Positions 20,396 to 29,455 of a DNA stretch of 64,000 bases are shown here, one piece after another; positions within the stretch are counted from its first letter, which is position 1, and every line of letters starts with the position of its first letter. Position numbers and translations under genes: made by a program. The notes beneath the pieces are model-generated. The model made no database searches. It saw only the letters and a program-made list of their open reading frames with translations, and was not told the DNA's origin. This DNA is from Pigmentiphaga aceris (lineage in GTDB: Bacteria; Pseudomonadota; Gammaproteobacteria; Burkholderiales; Burkholderiaceae_B), in the NCBI RefSeq assembly GCF_008119665.1, contig NZ_CP043046.1, positions 3,844,001 to 3,908,000 of the forward strand. The letters run 5' to 3'.

Positions 20396-20659
20396 ATGGC
20401 CAATACTGCCCAAGCTCGCAAGCGTGCACGCCAAGCTGTCGCACGCAACAAACACAACTCCAGCCTGCGCTCGATGCTGCGCACCTCAATCAAGCGCGTT
20501 CGCCAAGCGATCGACGCTGGCGACAAGGCTGCTGCCACCACCGTCTACCAAAAGACCACCAGCGTGATCGATCGCGTGGCTGACAAGAACATCATCCACA
20601 AGAACAAGGCTGCTCGTCACAAGAGCCGTCTGGCTGCCGCCATCAAGGCACTGGCCTAA
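20396..20659 (+). CDS. rpsT: 30S ribosomal protein S20
   Basis: Small-subunit protein of 87 residues binding 16S r[24 protein letters not shown] at the N terminus and [20 protein letters not shown] at the C terminus are the family signature; strongly basic and helical. Monocistronic, with a predicted promoter 370 bases upstream and a rho-independent terminator downstream. S20 is known to regulate its own translation in E. coli; the lack of a strong ribosome binding site here would fit such control. Confidence 0.97.
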   Translation: MANTAQARKRARQAVARNKHNSSLRSMLRTSIKRVRQAIDAGDKAAATTVYQKTTSVIDRVADKNIIHKNKAARHKSRLAAAIKALA

Positions 20660-20738
20660 GTTCACGACAATCGTTGGGAGCGCAAGCGCGTCAAGCACTG
20701 CACTCCCGGCGATAACGGCAGCAATGCCGTCCAGGTCG

Positions 20739-20777
20739 AAAAAAACCCCGGAACGCTTTGCGTATCCGGGGTTTTTT
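20739..20777 (+). terminator. rho-independent terminator after rpsT
   Basis: AAAACCCCGGA pairs with TCCGGGGTTTT around a loop of about 12 bases, followed by a run of T to 20777. The A run on the other side could also stop minus-strand transcripts from 20890. Confidence 0.9.
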
Positions 20778-20889
20778 ATTGGCTGAATTTTCTGATCAGT
20801 GCCATCGTTTGATCAGCGCCAGCGCTTTTGTCAGCCCTGGCACCTCAGGCCACGGCCATCAAGTCCGCAGCCTGCCAGCCCAACAATAA

Positions 20890-21678
20890 TCAAGCGCCGT
20901 TGCGACGAAGCAGTTCCAGGTGATAGATCACGCGCTGCACGAAAGGCTCGTCGCTGCGACCTGGATCGATGAACTGGCAACCGAAGTGGCTGACTTGTCC
21001 GACCGCCATATCAACCGCGCGCTGCGACATCACACGCAGGCCGATCTGCAAGCTGCCCAGCTCACCGAAGCTCAGCAAGGCATCGCTCAACACCGTACCA
21101 ATAGGCAGATCATCAAGCGGCAGGTCGCGCGCGCGCAGCCCGACACCACCCAAGGAAATATCGTGCAGGTATAGCGAGCGCTCTTTGCCATCGGCCAGCA
21201 CCGAGACGCAGCCATACGGATTGCTTTTCTTGGCAACCGCACGGAAGTGCCGGCGCATTTGCAGTCGGATAAGACTTTGCGGCAGCGGCGACACCAGCAC
21301 GCGCACGCCGTCGATCTTGCGTTCAACCGGCGGCGGCGTCACGAAGCGAACGCGAATGCCGGATGCGGAGCCCGAAAACGCGATGGCTTTGGCAGCCAGC
21401 AGCGAGTCCGTGACCCCCGGAGCCATATCAGGCTCGAACATCCATTCCTGCTTGGCGTTATCGACGTGGACGACACTGGTCACGCCCTGTTGAGCGCCAA
21501 CACCCCAACGCATGGTCAGGGGATTACGGCCACGCCGGAGGTCGGCAAGTACCGAGCAAATATCCAGCGGGTGCACTAGCCGATAAGAATCCATCGACGG
21601 TTCGTCTTTGGCGTCATCGCTAGGCGGCGCATTCAGCGCTTCTGACGACATGGGATGGGTATCGGTGGAAAGGCTCAT
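20890..21678 (-). CDS. c-di-GMP-binding flagellar brake protein, YcgR family (PilZ domain)
   Basis: 262 residues. The C-terminal PilZ domain has both c-di-GMP motifs intact: RRHFR (142-146, the RxxxR motif) and DISLGG (173-178, the D/NxSxxG motif). The N-terminal domain (about 35-125) has the YcgR layout and ends in VRFVTPPPVERKIDGVRV. YcgR proteins slow the flagellar motor when c-di-GMP is high. It is transcribed divergently from the EAL-GGDEF gene at 21865, so effector and turnover enzyme share a 186-base intergenic region. No flagellar genes are in the window, so a role in another c-di-GMP output is possible. Confidence 0.88.
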   Translation of the reverse strand: MSLSTDTHPMSSEALNAPPSDDAKDEPSMDSYRLVHPLDICSVLADLRRGRNPLTMRWGVGAQQGVTSVVHVDNAKQEWMFEPDMAPGVTDSLLAAKAIAFSGSASGIRVRFVTPPPVERKIDGVRVLVSPLPQSLIRLQMRRHFRAVAKKSNPYGCVSVLADGKERSLYLHDISLGGVGLRARDLPLDDLPIGTVLSDALLSFGELGSLQIGLRVMSQRAVDMAVGQVSHFGCQFIDPGRSDEPFVQRVIYHLELLRRNGA

Positions 21679-21864
21679 GGGACTCGGCGCGAAAATTTGT
21701 CACAACTTTTCATATCACACTATACGTCAGGTAGCGGTCTCGTGGAGCCTTCTGGCAAACGTTTTAAGCCGATGCAGACATGAAGCAATGCCGCAACATT
21801 TTTATATAGGGAAAACCCTAGAGTAACAAAACCATCACGAGGGGGGACTAGGCTCCCACGAGCC

Positions 21865-23676
21865 ATGCCAACCCTCACTGACCTGCATGCCGTCAACCGG
21901 CCCCTTTCCTCGCCTGAGCGCCTGGTCGATCAGACTGCGCTGCACGCGGTATTTCAGCCGGTCATCGATCTTGCACGCGGCAAGGTCTATGGTCACGAAA
22001 GCCTGATCCGAGGACCGCGCGACACCGATATTCAATTCCCTGACGCATTGTTCGCCCTTGCGCAGCGTCAAGGGCGAGTGGTTGAACTGGAACGCGTGGC
22101 GGCGCGGGTCGGTGCGGCCAGCTACGCCGCACAACGGGGCTGCGCAAAACTGTTCGTCAATTTCGGGGCGACCGCCTTGCTGGCCTTGGCGCGACAGAAC
22201 CCGGTTCGCCCGCTGGCCAGCCTGCTTGCCGATACCGGCATCGATGCCTCGCAACTTGTGATCGAGCTGACCGAAGACGATCCCGGCCCAGGCTCTGACG
22301 ATTTGGGTCGCGTGCTGCGGCAGTTGCGCGAACAAGGTGCCATGCTCGCCCTGGACGATTTCGGCAACGGTTATTCCAGCCTGCGTCGCTGGGCTGAATT
22401 GCAGCCCGATATCGTCAAGATCGACCGCTATTTTGCACGCGATGTGCATCTGGATGCACGCAAGATGCAGGCGCTGCGCGCCCTGCTCGACATCGCAGAA
22501 GCCTATGGCACACGTTTGGTGGCCGAGGGCATCGAGACCGCCGACGAACTGGGTGCGGTGCGTGACCTGGGCTTTCATTACGCGCAGGGCTACTTCCTTG
22601 ATCGGCCGGCACTGGGCGTCAATCATCATCTGAACCAAGCGACGCTGGAAGTGCTGGAACACCGTCAGGTGGCGGTTTATCCACCGTCGGGGCCGGTTGC
22701 GCACAACAACCATCATGTGGATGCCCTGCGGGTCGACGCGCCGCCTGTGCTGCCCAATACCACCAACGATGCCGTGGTCGCCCTCTTCCACCAGACACCG
22801 GCGCTGCATGCGGTCTGTGTGGTCGACACCGCCTCGCGTCCGCTTGGCCTGATCAACCGGCGTGACTTCATGGACCGCTATACCCAGCCCTATCACAAGG
22901 AGCTGTACGGTCGCCGCAGTTGCGAGCCCTTCATGCGAGCCGATCCCATTCTGGTGGAACGAGCGCAGACCCTGGACGAGATGACGGCCTTGCTGCTGTC
23001 GGGCGATCAGCGCTATCTGACCGATGGTTTTGTGATTGTGGACGATGGCCGCTATCTGGGCCTGGGCACGGGTGAACAACTGGTGCGCGCAGTTACCGAA
23101 GTGCGCATCGAGGCCGCCCGACATGCCAACCCGCTGACCTTCCTGCCCGGCAACATTCCGATCAGCGCGCACATTCAGCGGCTGCTTGATCACGGCAAGC
23201 CATTCACCGCCTGTTATGGCGACCTGAATCATTTCAAGCCATTCAACGACGAATACGGCTATTGGCGCGGCGACCAGATGATCCGCCTGCTTGCCGAGGT
23301 GCTGATATCGCAGTGCAATGCACGCCGCGATTTCGTTGGTCACGTCGGCGGTGACGATTTTGTGATTCTGTTCCAGAGCGAAGACTGGCAAGAGCGAGTC
23401 GAACGCATGCTGGAAGAATTCAACACCCGCGCAGCACTGCTGTACGACGAGACCGCACGCGCTTTTGGCGGCATTGAAGCGGAAGACCGTCAGGGCTATC
23501 TGGCCTTTTTCCCGCTGACCACTTTGGCGGTGGGAGCGGTCCGGATTCAGCCAGGGAGCTACCAACGCCCGGAAGAAGTGGCGAGCGCGGCGGCGCTGGC
23601 CAAACATGCCGTCAAGCAACGTGGCGTGGGTCTGTACATCGAAGAATCTGCCAACGCAGGACCGGCGGCGGCCTGA
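21865..23676 (+). CDS. EAL-CBS-GGDEF domain c-di-GMP signalling protein
   Basis: Cytoplasmic 603-residue protein without membrane segments. N-terminal EAL domain: E45-S-L-I-R49 (ExLxR), Asn99, Glu134 (IELTED), DD 164-165 (LDDFGNGY), Lys185, Glu221 (EGIET) and QGYFL are all present, so phosphodiesterase activity is plausible. The middle (about 290-410) resembles a CBS pair. The C-terminal GGDEF domain has YGDLNHFKPFND but its signature reads GGDDF (495-499), with Asp in place of the catalytic Glu, so cyclase activity is doubtful and the domain may be a GTP sensor. Divergent from the PilZ gene. Confidence 0.9.
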   Translation: MPTLTDLHAVNRPLSSPERLVDQTALHAVFQPVIDLARGKVYGHESLIRGPRDTDIQFPDALFALAQRQGRVVELERVAARVGAASYAAQRGCAKLFVNFGATALLALARQNPVRPLASLLADTGIDASQLVIELTEDDPGPGSDDLGRVLRQLREQGAMLALDDFGNGYSSLRRWAELQPDIVKIDRYFARDVHLDARKMQALRALLDIAEAYGTRLVAEGIETADELGAVRDLGFHYAQGYFLDRPALGVNHHLNQATLEVLEHRQVAVYPPSGPVAHNNHHVDALRVDAPPVLPNTTNDAVVALFHQTPALHAVCVVDTASRPLGLINRRDFMDRYTQPYHKELYGRRSCEPFMRADPILVERAQTLDEMTALLLSGDQRYLTDGFVIVDDGRYLGLGTGEQLVRAVTEVRIEAARHANPLTFLPGNIPISAHIQRLLDHGKPFTACYGDLNHFKPFNDEYGYWRGDQMIRLLAEVLISQCNARRDFVGHVGGDDFVILFQSEDWQERVERMLEEFNTRAALLYDETARAFGGIEAEDRQGYLAFFPLTTLAVGAVRIQPGSYQRPEEVASAAALAKHAVKQRGVGLYIEESANAGPAAA

Positions 23677-23698
23677 TCCACGCCACAGCGTCCAGGCG

Positions 23699-23721
23699 AA
23701 AAAAATGCCCTTGCGGGCGGT
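23699..23721 (-). terminator. weak terminator-like hairpin after the DUF3579 gene
   Basis: On the minus strand GCCC-GCAA-GGGC is followed by ATTTTTTT. The stem is only four to five pairs with a GNRA-type loop, but the T run and position fit. Confidence 0.45.
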
Positions 23722-23727
23722 ATCGGC

Positions 23728-24042
23728 TTACTTGATCGGCGGGTCGTCTGGTGACACGGTGGACTCGATGGTCTGCAGGCCGTTGTCGCGTGCAAAGTCG
23801 ACCGCAAATTTCCACGCCAGCGGTTCAATGCCGCGAATGCGCTCATCGACCACCACACACTTGATGCCGTCGATGAAACGCGGCACCACGTAAGGCGAAT
23901 AGGTAATGTGGCTGCTGGCGCTGCCAGCCGGCCGGAAGCATGCCATTACGCCAGCCAGGCGCTCGGCCCAGTCACTGGGGCGAAACGTGCTGCCGGAAGA
24001 GGTAATGCCCTGAATGATGAGCTGTTTGACGCTGTCTGCCAT
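23728..24042 (-). CDS. DUF3579 family protein
   Basis: 104 residues, MADSVKQLIIQGITSSG at the start and GIKCVVVDERIRGIEPLAWKF in the middle. This matches the DUF3579 family, found mostly in betaproteobacteria and usually divergent from argD, as here. No catalytic residues can be pointed to and the function is unknown. The ATG at 24042 is preferred because the family starts there; the frame extends to 24075. Confidence 0.85.
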   Translation of the reverse strand: MADSVKQLIIQGITSSGSTFRPSDWAERLAGVMACFRPAGSASSHITYSPYVVPRFIDGIKCVVVDERIRGIEPLAWKFAVDFARDNGLQTIESTVSPDDPPIK

Positions 24043-24454
24043 GGAGTCGTGAGTGTTCCCGCACCGTTCCCGCACCGCCCCAGGCGCTTATGAGAAACGC
24101 GATGAAGGCCAAGCCAAAATTGTAGCGCAAGCCAGAGCCTGATCGCGCATCGCCCTGGAATTGGCGTCCAGACTCACCCGGATGCCGTGCGCGCGCCCCT
24201 CGGGTATCATCGCTGGGTAACATTCGTGTTGTAGTGTCTGACGCGATGCTGCGCGGCCATGCTTGGTGCGCACGTGCACGGCCGAAGGCAGTCGTGAGCG
24301 CTTGTTGTGAGCATGTGCCGTGAACGTGTGTCGCTGTCGCGTTCTACCGTCTTTGCCATTGATTTCCCGCTGTGCTTGCCACGGCGGTTCCAACTGGGCG
24401 GCCTCATCCGGGCCGCCGTTTTCATTTATTGATCGACGCTTTCAGGAGTCATCG
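24043..24454. other. intergenic region between the DUF3579 gene and argD
   Basis: About 410 bases with the divergent promoters of both genes. No convincing ORF, no clear operator and no RNA gene were found; I could not identify an ArgR box with confidence. Confidence 0.4.
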
Positions 24455-25642
24455 ATGTCGTCAGCCCTTATGTCCACCTATTCCCGCCTGCCCGTTGCGT
24501 TCACGCACGGCGAAGGCGTCTGGTTGTGGGACACCGAGGGCCGACGATACCTTGATGCGCTTGCCGGCATTGCAGTATCGGGCCTGGGCCATGCCCACCC
24601 GAAGTTGGTCGCGGCCATCAGCCAGCAGGCTGCGCGCGTGATCCACACCTCGAACATCTACGAAGTGCCGCTGCAGACTGAACTGGCTGAACGTCTGGTG
24701 AAGCTGTCGGGCATGAAAGAAGTGTTCTTCTGCAACTCCGGCAGCGAAGCCAACGAAGGCGCGATCAAGATCGCTCGTCGTTATGGCTACCTGAAGGGCA
24801 ACACGCACGCACACATCATCACGATGAAAAACTCGTGGCATGGCCGCACGCTGGCCACGCTGGCTGCCACCGGCAGCGCCAAGGCACGCGAAGGCTTCGA
24901 GCCGCTGCCCACGGGTTTCATCGCCGTTGATTACAACGACATCAAGCAGATCGAACAGGCCGGCGACAACGAGCCGCGCGTCAACGCCGTGCTGCTGGAA
25001 GTGCTGCAAGGCGAAGGCGGTATCCGTGAAGCCGACCTTGATTTCCTGAAGCAGGTGCGCGCCTTGTGCGATGCGCGTGGCTGGCTGTTGATGATCGACG
25101 AAGTGCAGTCCGGCATCGGCCGCACTGGCCGCTGGTTCGCACACGAATGGGCAAACATCCGCCCGGACGTGATGACACTTGCCAAGGGCCTGGGCTCGGG
25201 TGTGCCGATCGGTGCCGTGCTGGCGGGTGAACGTGTGGCAGACGTGATGACGCCGGGCACCCACGGCACGACCTTCGGTGGCAATCCGCTGGTCAGCGCA
25301 GCCGCCTTGGCCACGCTTGACGCGCTGGAAGAAGAAAAGCTGCTTGCCAATGCCACGCGCGTTGGTGACTACCTGAAGGCTGCGCTGCAACGCGCGCTGG
25401 ACAACACCGAAGGTGTGGTCGAAGTGCGCGGGCGCGGCCTGATGCTGGGCATCGAGCTGGACCGCCCTTGCGGTGTCTTGGTCAAGCAGGCGCTGGATGC
25501 AGGCCTGCTGATCAACGTGACACGCGACAACGTAATCCGCATGCTGCCTCCGCTGATCTTCCAGGAAGCAGACGCGGAAACACTGGTATCCATCCTGACA
25601 CCTTTGGTGCAGCAATTCCTCGCGGGAGGAAAGAACGCATGA
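24455..25642 (+). CDS. argD: acetylornithine aminotransferase
   Basis: PLP-dependent class III aminotransferase of 395 residues that makes N-acetylornithine in arginine synthesis. The PLP lysine is Lys244 in TLAKGLGSG; FFCNSGSEANEGAIK, the SWHGRTLATL segment, LLMIDEVQSGIGRTG and GTHGTTFGGNPL are the family landmarks. The ATG at 24455 follows CAGGAG at 24443-24448. Its stop overlaps the argF start (ATGA), so the two are coupled. Annotation as ArgD rather than ornithine aminotransferase rests on the argF linkage and length. Confidence 0.95.
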   Translation: MSSALMSTYSRLPVAFTHGEGVWLWDTEGRRYLDALAGIAVSGLGHAHPKLVAAISQQAARVIHTSNIYEVPLQTELAERLVKLSGMKEVFFCNSGSEANEGAIKIARRYGYLKGNTHAHIITMKNSWHGRTLATLAATGSAKAREGFEPLPTGFIAVDYNDIKQIEQAGDNEPRVNAVLLEVLQGEGGIREADLDFLKQVRALCDARGWLLMIDEVQSGIGRTGRWFAHEWANIRPDVMTLAKGLGSGVPIGAVLAGERVADVMTPGTHGTTFGGNPLVSAAALATLDALEEEKLLANATRVGDYLKAALQRALDNTEGVVEVRGRGLMLGIELDRPCGVLVKQALDAGLLINVTRDNVIRMLPPLIFQEADAETLVSILTPLVQQFLAGGKNA

Positions 25643-26583
25643 CAGCCACGAAAATTCAAGCCCCGGTGCCGGTGCGGCACTTCTTGCAGTTCAAAGACCT
25701 GTCGGCCGAAGAACTTGGCTACCTGTTCGAACGCACGCAAGTCATCAAAACGCACTTCAAGCAATATCAGCCCCACCAGACGCTGCATGACCGCACGCTG
25801 GCCATGGTGTTCGAGAAGGCCAGCACGCGCACGCGTGTGTCGTTCGAAGCCGGCATGTATCAGCTGGGTGGCTCGGTCATTCACCTGACCACGGGTGATT
25901 CACAACTGGGTCGCAGCGAACCGATCGAAGACACCGCGCGCGTGATTTCGCGCATGGTCGACATCGTGATGATCCGCACCTACGAACAAACCAAGATCGA
26001 GCGCTTCGCCAGCGTGTCGCGCGTGCCGGTAATCAACGGTCTGACCAACGAATTCCACCCTTGCCAGATCCTGGCCGACATCTTCACCTGGATCGAGCAT
26101 CGCGGCAGCATCGCGGGCAAGACCGTGGCGTGGGTGGGTGATGCCAACAACATGCTCTACACCTGGCTGCAAGCCGGTGAACTGCTGGGCTTCAAGGTCA
26201 ACGTGTCGACCCCGCCGGGTTATGCGGTTGACCTGGCGCAAGCAGGTCTGGGCGATGCCTCGCATGTGGCCACTTTTGATGATCCGATCGACGCCTGCCG
26301 CGGTGCCGACCTGATCACCACCGACGTGTGGACCAGCATGGGCTTCGAAGCCGAAAACGACGAACGCCGCGAGGCCTTTGCCGACTGGTGCGTCGATGCC
26401 GACATGATGGCGGTTGCTGCTCCCGATGCCTTGTTCATGCACTGCCTGCCGGCACACCGCGGCGAGGAAGTCACGGCCGACGTGATCGACGGCCCGCAAA
26501 GCGTGGTGTGGGACGAAGCAGAAAATCGCCTGCACGTGCAGAAGGCACTGATGGAGTTCCTGCTGCTGGGCAAGTGCGACTAA
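25639..26583 (+). CDS. argF: ornithine carbamoyltransferase
   Basis: Makes citrulline from ornithine and carbamoyl phosphate; 314 residues. STRTR (62-66), HPCQILADI, the ornithine-loop region WTSMGFE and HCLPAHRGEEV are intact. Translation overlaps the end of argD by four bases, and GGGAGGAAAG just upstream within argD serves as ribosome binding site. The argDF operon ends at a strong terminator. Confidence 0.97.
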   Translation: MTATKIQAPVPVRHFLQFKDLSAEELGYLFERTQVIKTHFKQYQPHQTLHDRTLAMVFEKASTRTRVSFEAGMYQLGGSVIHLTTGDSQLGRSEPIEDTARVISRMVDIVMIRTYEQTKIERFASVSRVPVINGLTNEFHPCQILADIFTWIEHRGSIAGKTVAWVGDANNMLYTWLQAGELLGFKVNVSTPPGYAVDLAQAGLGDASHVATFDDPIDACRGADLITTDVWTSMGFEAENDERREAFADWCVDADMMAVAAPDALFMHCLPAHRGEEVTADVIDGPQSVVWDEAENRLHVQKALMEFLLLGKCD

Positions 26584-26625
26584 GCTGAAACCGATACGGG
26601 TGGAACGTACACCCGGACATCGATC

Positions 26626-26656
26626 AAACCGGGCGTCATGGCCCGGTTTTTTTATG
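26626..26656 (+). terminator. rho-independent terminator after argF
   Basis: Perfect 9-bp stem AAACCGGGC / GCCCGGTTT with a 6-base loop and a following run of T. It lies 43 bases after the argF stop. Confidence 0.92.
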
Positions 26657-26746
26657 TTCCTTAATGCCAGCACACCGCGCAGAGGTATGTGTGTGTCGCG
26701 CATGTGGGCCATGTTGCTGCACACCTATTTCAAGCCAGATCCAGAT

Positions 26747-28192
26747 ATGCCAGTCCTGAATTCCGTGCCATCCAACACTCGCCCTGCCCTCAACACCATT
26801 GCCGGCCCGCTTGGCCTGAAACTGGCCAATGAGTGCCGCAAGGGATGGGGGCAGTTGATATGGCGGCAGCGTCGAACATCCCTGGCCTTTTTGCTTGCGA
26901 CAAGCTTGCTGGTGGGCATGTCGGGTCTGTCGCAGGCACAGGCTTTGTCGCATCCGTCACCCAGCACCCCCACCCACGCGTTGACGACGCTGGCAGCCAG
27001 CCACAGTACCCAGGAATGGGCTTTCGTCGACACCTTGGTCGCCGGCAAAAAGTTAGTGCTGCTGGGCGAGTCCGGGCATGGGGTTCAGCAGTCGCTGGAA
27101 GCCAGGAACAGGCTCTTCGAATACCTGGTGCAGACGCACGGCTTCACCACCATTGCGCTGGAAACCGGGTTTGAAGATGGCATGGAGGTCAATGAATACG
27201 TCAATGGTGCGCGCAGCCTGGATGACACGCTGGTCGCCAAGGTGTTCTCGTTTTCTGCGCCACGCAGTTGGGATGCGAATCGCCAGTTGATCGAATGGAT
27301 GCGGCAGCACAACGCGCGTGTGGGGCCAGCAAAGGCCGTGCGCTTCTACGGCATCGAGATGCTGGGCAACGCGCGTTATCTGAACGGTGCCGATCGAAGC
27401 CCGGCCCGCCGCTCGGCAGACGCTGCGCTCGCCTATCTTCACCAGGTTGACCCCGGTGCAGGCAAGGCTTGGCAGCAGCGCATGGAACCGCTGCTGGCAG
27501 CGCTGGTGCAACAGCGATATGCCGACATTTCCTCGGTCGATCGCGAATCCATGACGCTTGCGCTCGCAGACCTCGTCAAGCTGTTCGAACGGCAGAAAAA
27601 CGCGTGGACGGGGCTTAGCTCGTTCCAGCGTTTTCAGCGCGCTTACCGCAATGCGCTGAACGCCAGGAACCTGGATACCGATCTGCGCAGCAATGGCTGG
27701 TGGGCAGGCGCAGACCCCGGCAATCGACAGCGCAACCTGGACATGCGTGATGCGTCGATGGCCGACAACGTGAAGTGGGTGCTGGATCAGGAAGGTGCAC
27801 GAGGACGCGTGTTGGTCTTCTCTGCGTTCAAACATGCGGTGCGTGTGCCGCGAACCAGCCACCGGGCCTCGGACCGGGGTTTCATCCCCATGGGCCAGCA
27901 ACTGCACACCACGTTCAAGCACAACATGGCCATCATCGGCATGATTGCCGCGCGGGAAGCCCGCGAGTTCTACACTGACGATGGCTTGGCCGCATTCATC
28001 AACGCGGGATCTGCCGATGTGTTTGCGGTCAATTTCCGTGAACTTGCGGGCAAGCCTGACGCATCGAACTGGTGGCAGACATCCTGCACGTTCGGTGACT
28101 GCCAGCAAGCCCTGACAAGCGCGGCAGACGCGGTGATTTTTGTGAAAACACCGCAAGCAGCGCTCAGCGCGACAACAGGCCGGGGCAACTGA
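26747..28192 (+). CDS. exported erythromycin-esterase-like protein
   Basis: About 481 residues. A hydrophobic segment (44-60) ending in SQAQA is a Sec signal peptide with a long N-terminal lead. The mature part has erythromycin esterase family (PF05139) landmarks: LVLLGESGHG (His111 matching the catalytic histidine of EreA/EreB), IALETGF, and RDASMADNVKWVLD followed by RGRVLVFSAFKHAVRV. Macrolide hydrolysis is possible but most chromosomal members have no shown substrate, so I do not call it a resistance gene. The start is uncertain: the frame opens at 26600, inside the argF terminator region, and 26687 or 26747 are the realistic choices. Confidence 0.8.
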   Translation: MPVLNSVPSNTRPALNTIAGPLGLKLANECRKGWGQLIWRQRRTSLAFLLATSLLVGMSGLSQAQALSHPSPSTPTHALTTLAASHSTQEWAFVDTLVAGKKLVLLGESGHGVQQSLEARNRLFEYLVQTHGFTTIALETGFEDGMEVNEYVNGARSLDDTLVAKVFSFSAPRSWDANRQLIEWMRQHNARVGPAKAVRFYGIEMLGNARYLNGADRSPARRSADAALAYLHQVDPGAGKAWQQRMEPLLAALVQQRYADISSVDRESMTLALADLVKLFERQKNAWTGLSSFQRFQRAYRNALNARNLDTDLRSNGWWAGADPGNRQRNLDMRDASMADNVKWVLDQEGARGRVLVFSAFKHAVRVPRTSHRASDRGFIPMGQQLHTTFKHNMAIIGMIAAREAREFYTDDGLAAFINAGSADVFAVNFRELAGKPDASNWWQTSCTFGDCQQALTSAADAVIFVKTPQAALSATTGRGN

Positions 28193-28219
28193 GCGACCCG
28201 GCATTGACCCGGAGGCCAT

Positions 28220-28248
28220 GCAGGTCGATTGCTATCGCAATGACCTGC
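28220..28248. terminator. hairpin between convergent genes
   Basis: GCAGGTC-G-ATTGC pairs with GCAAT-GACCTGC around TATC. It lies between the esterase-like gene and the MBL gene; there is no T run, so terminator function is only likely by position. Confidence 0.5.
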
Positions 28249-28270
28249 TTACCCCACCCAGTTCCGATGT

Positions 28271-29305
28271 TTACTTTGCCGTCGATGTGCGATCGATGAA
28301 ATCCACCGGCACGAAGGTATAACCCCCGCTTTGCTCGGCCCGGACATGGCCAATCCCCGGGTACGGCAAGTGTGCACCCGCCACCAGACTGCGCTTGGCA
28401 GCAAAACCAGCAAACTGGGTTTCACGTTCCGAGGCTGCATGTTTGGGGTCTACGTCATAGACGATGGTGATTGCCGTCTTGGGAAACTGCACCGCCGCTA
28501 CATGCACGATGTCGCCAATGAAGGTGATGCTGTCGCCCTTGCTTTCCAGCGCATAGAAGCTGTGACCGGGCGTGTGGCCCGGTGCGGGCAAGGCCTTGAT
28601 GCCGGGCAGGATCTGCGTTTCACCACTGAAGGCGTGCACCTTGCCCGCTTTCACGTAAGGGGTGAGCGAAGCCACGGCTTGCTGGAAATACTGCTTGTCG
28701 TAGCCATCGACACCATTGGCGTTTGCCGGGTTCAGGAAGAAGTCCACATCGGGCTTGCCCACATGCACCGTGGCATTCGAGAACACCACCTTGCCGTCTG
28801 CAGTCAGGCCACCGCTGTGGTCGGCGTGGATGTGGGTCAACAAAATGTCGTCGATCTGGGCCGGCTCGTAGCCCGCTGCCTTCAGATTGCCCAGCAGCTT
28901 GCCGCCATTGCCTGGGCCGAACAACAAGCCCGCGCCGACCTCGACCAGCACCAGCCTGGAACCTGTGTCGATCAGGTAGGCGTTGATCGACACCTCGACC
29001 GGGTTGGCCAGGAAGGCGTGGTGCAGCAGCGCATCGACTTCTGCCTGCTTGATGTTGGTCAGCAGTGCGTGCAAGTTCTGCGGCACCGTGCCATCGGAAA
29101 GTGCGGTGACCTGGAAATCGCCAATCCGGTACTGATACACGCCTTGGGATTGCGCCCGAGTGCGCGCAATAGTGGTCGCGTCCGCGCCGGCGGCAAAGGC
29201 AGAAAAAGGAATGCTTGTGGCTGAAACGGCAGATGCCGCAACTGCCATTGCCGTGATGAGTTTGCTAAATTTAATTTTGCTAAATTTGGTTTTGCTGAAT
29301 TTCAT
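28271..29305 (-). CDS. periplasmic MBL-fold metallohydrolase
   Basis: 344 residues with the metallo-beta-lactamase fold. The zinc motif HIHADH is at 158-163 and APGHTPGHS and FIGDIVH supply further ligands. A signal peptide (hydrophobic 16-38, cleaved near AFAAG) exports it. Its N-region is odd: three copies of a KFSK-type 5-residue repeat, encoded by three 15-bp tandem repeats. The layout resembles exported lactonase/hydrolase members of the family; the substrate is unknown. Divergent from a LysR regulator that probably controls it. ATG at 29305 with AAGG a few bases upstream. Confidence 0.85.
   Translation of the reverse strand: MKFSKTKFSKIKFSKLITAMAVAASAVSATSIPFSAFAAGADATTIARTRAQSQGVYQYRIGDFQVTALSDGTVPQNLHALLTNIKQAEVDALLHHAFLANPVEVSINAYLIDTGSRLVLVEVGAGLLFGPGNGGKLLGNLKAAGYEPAQIDDILLTHIHADHSGGLTADGKVVFSNATVHVGKPDVDFFLNPANANGVDGYDKQYFQQAVASLTPYVKAGKVHAFSGETQILPGIKALPAPGHTPGHSFYALESKGDSITFIGDIVHVAAVQFPKTAITIVYDVDPKHAASERETQFAGFAAKRSLVAGAHLPYPGIGHVRAEQSGGYTFVPVDFIDRTSTAK
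29261..29305 (-). repeat. three 15-bp tandem repeats coding the N terminus of the MBL protein
   Basis: On the plus strand units 29261-29275, 29276-29290 and 29291-29305 read TTTGCTAAATTTAAT, TTTGCTAAATTTGGT and TTTGCTGAATTTCAT. They end exactly at the start codon, add 5 residues each and are much richer in A/T than their surroundings. Confidence 0.92.
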
Positions 29306-29404
29306 GGTGCTCGCCTTGGATGATTGCGACCCAGTGATGGCAGCATTTGCCATGCAAAACGCTGCCTCTGCCCGGATGTCGTAGAAGAACGGCGAGCGTA
29401 GATC

Positions 29405-29425
29405 CTCGTGCGTCTGCACCACGAG
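29405..29425. promoter_or_regulatory. candidate LysR-type operator between MBL and LysR genes
   Basis: CTCGTG-N9-CACGAG is a perfect interrupted dyad in the 150-base divergent region, 31 bases upstream of the LysR start. Its place and shape fit an autoregulatory LysR site. Confidence 0.45.
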
Positions 29426-29455
29426 TGCGCATTGACGATACGAGGTATAAGCAAA

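Noticed and set aside
21835..23619. 594-codon minus-strand frame opposite the EAL-GGDEF gene
   Set aside because: The plus-strand gene has complete domain motifs; the opposite frame is His/Gln/Arg-rich without features.
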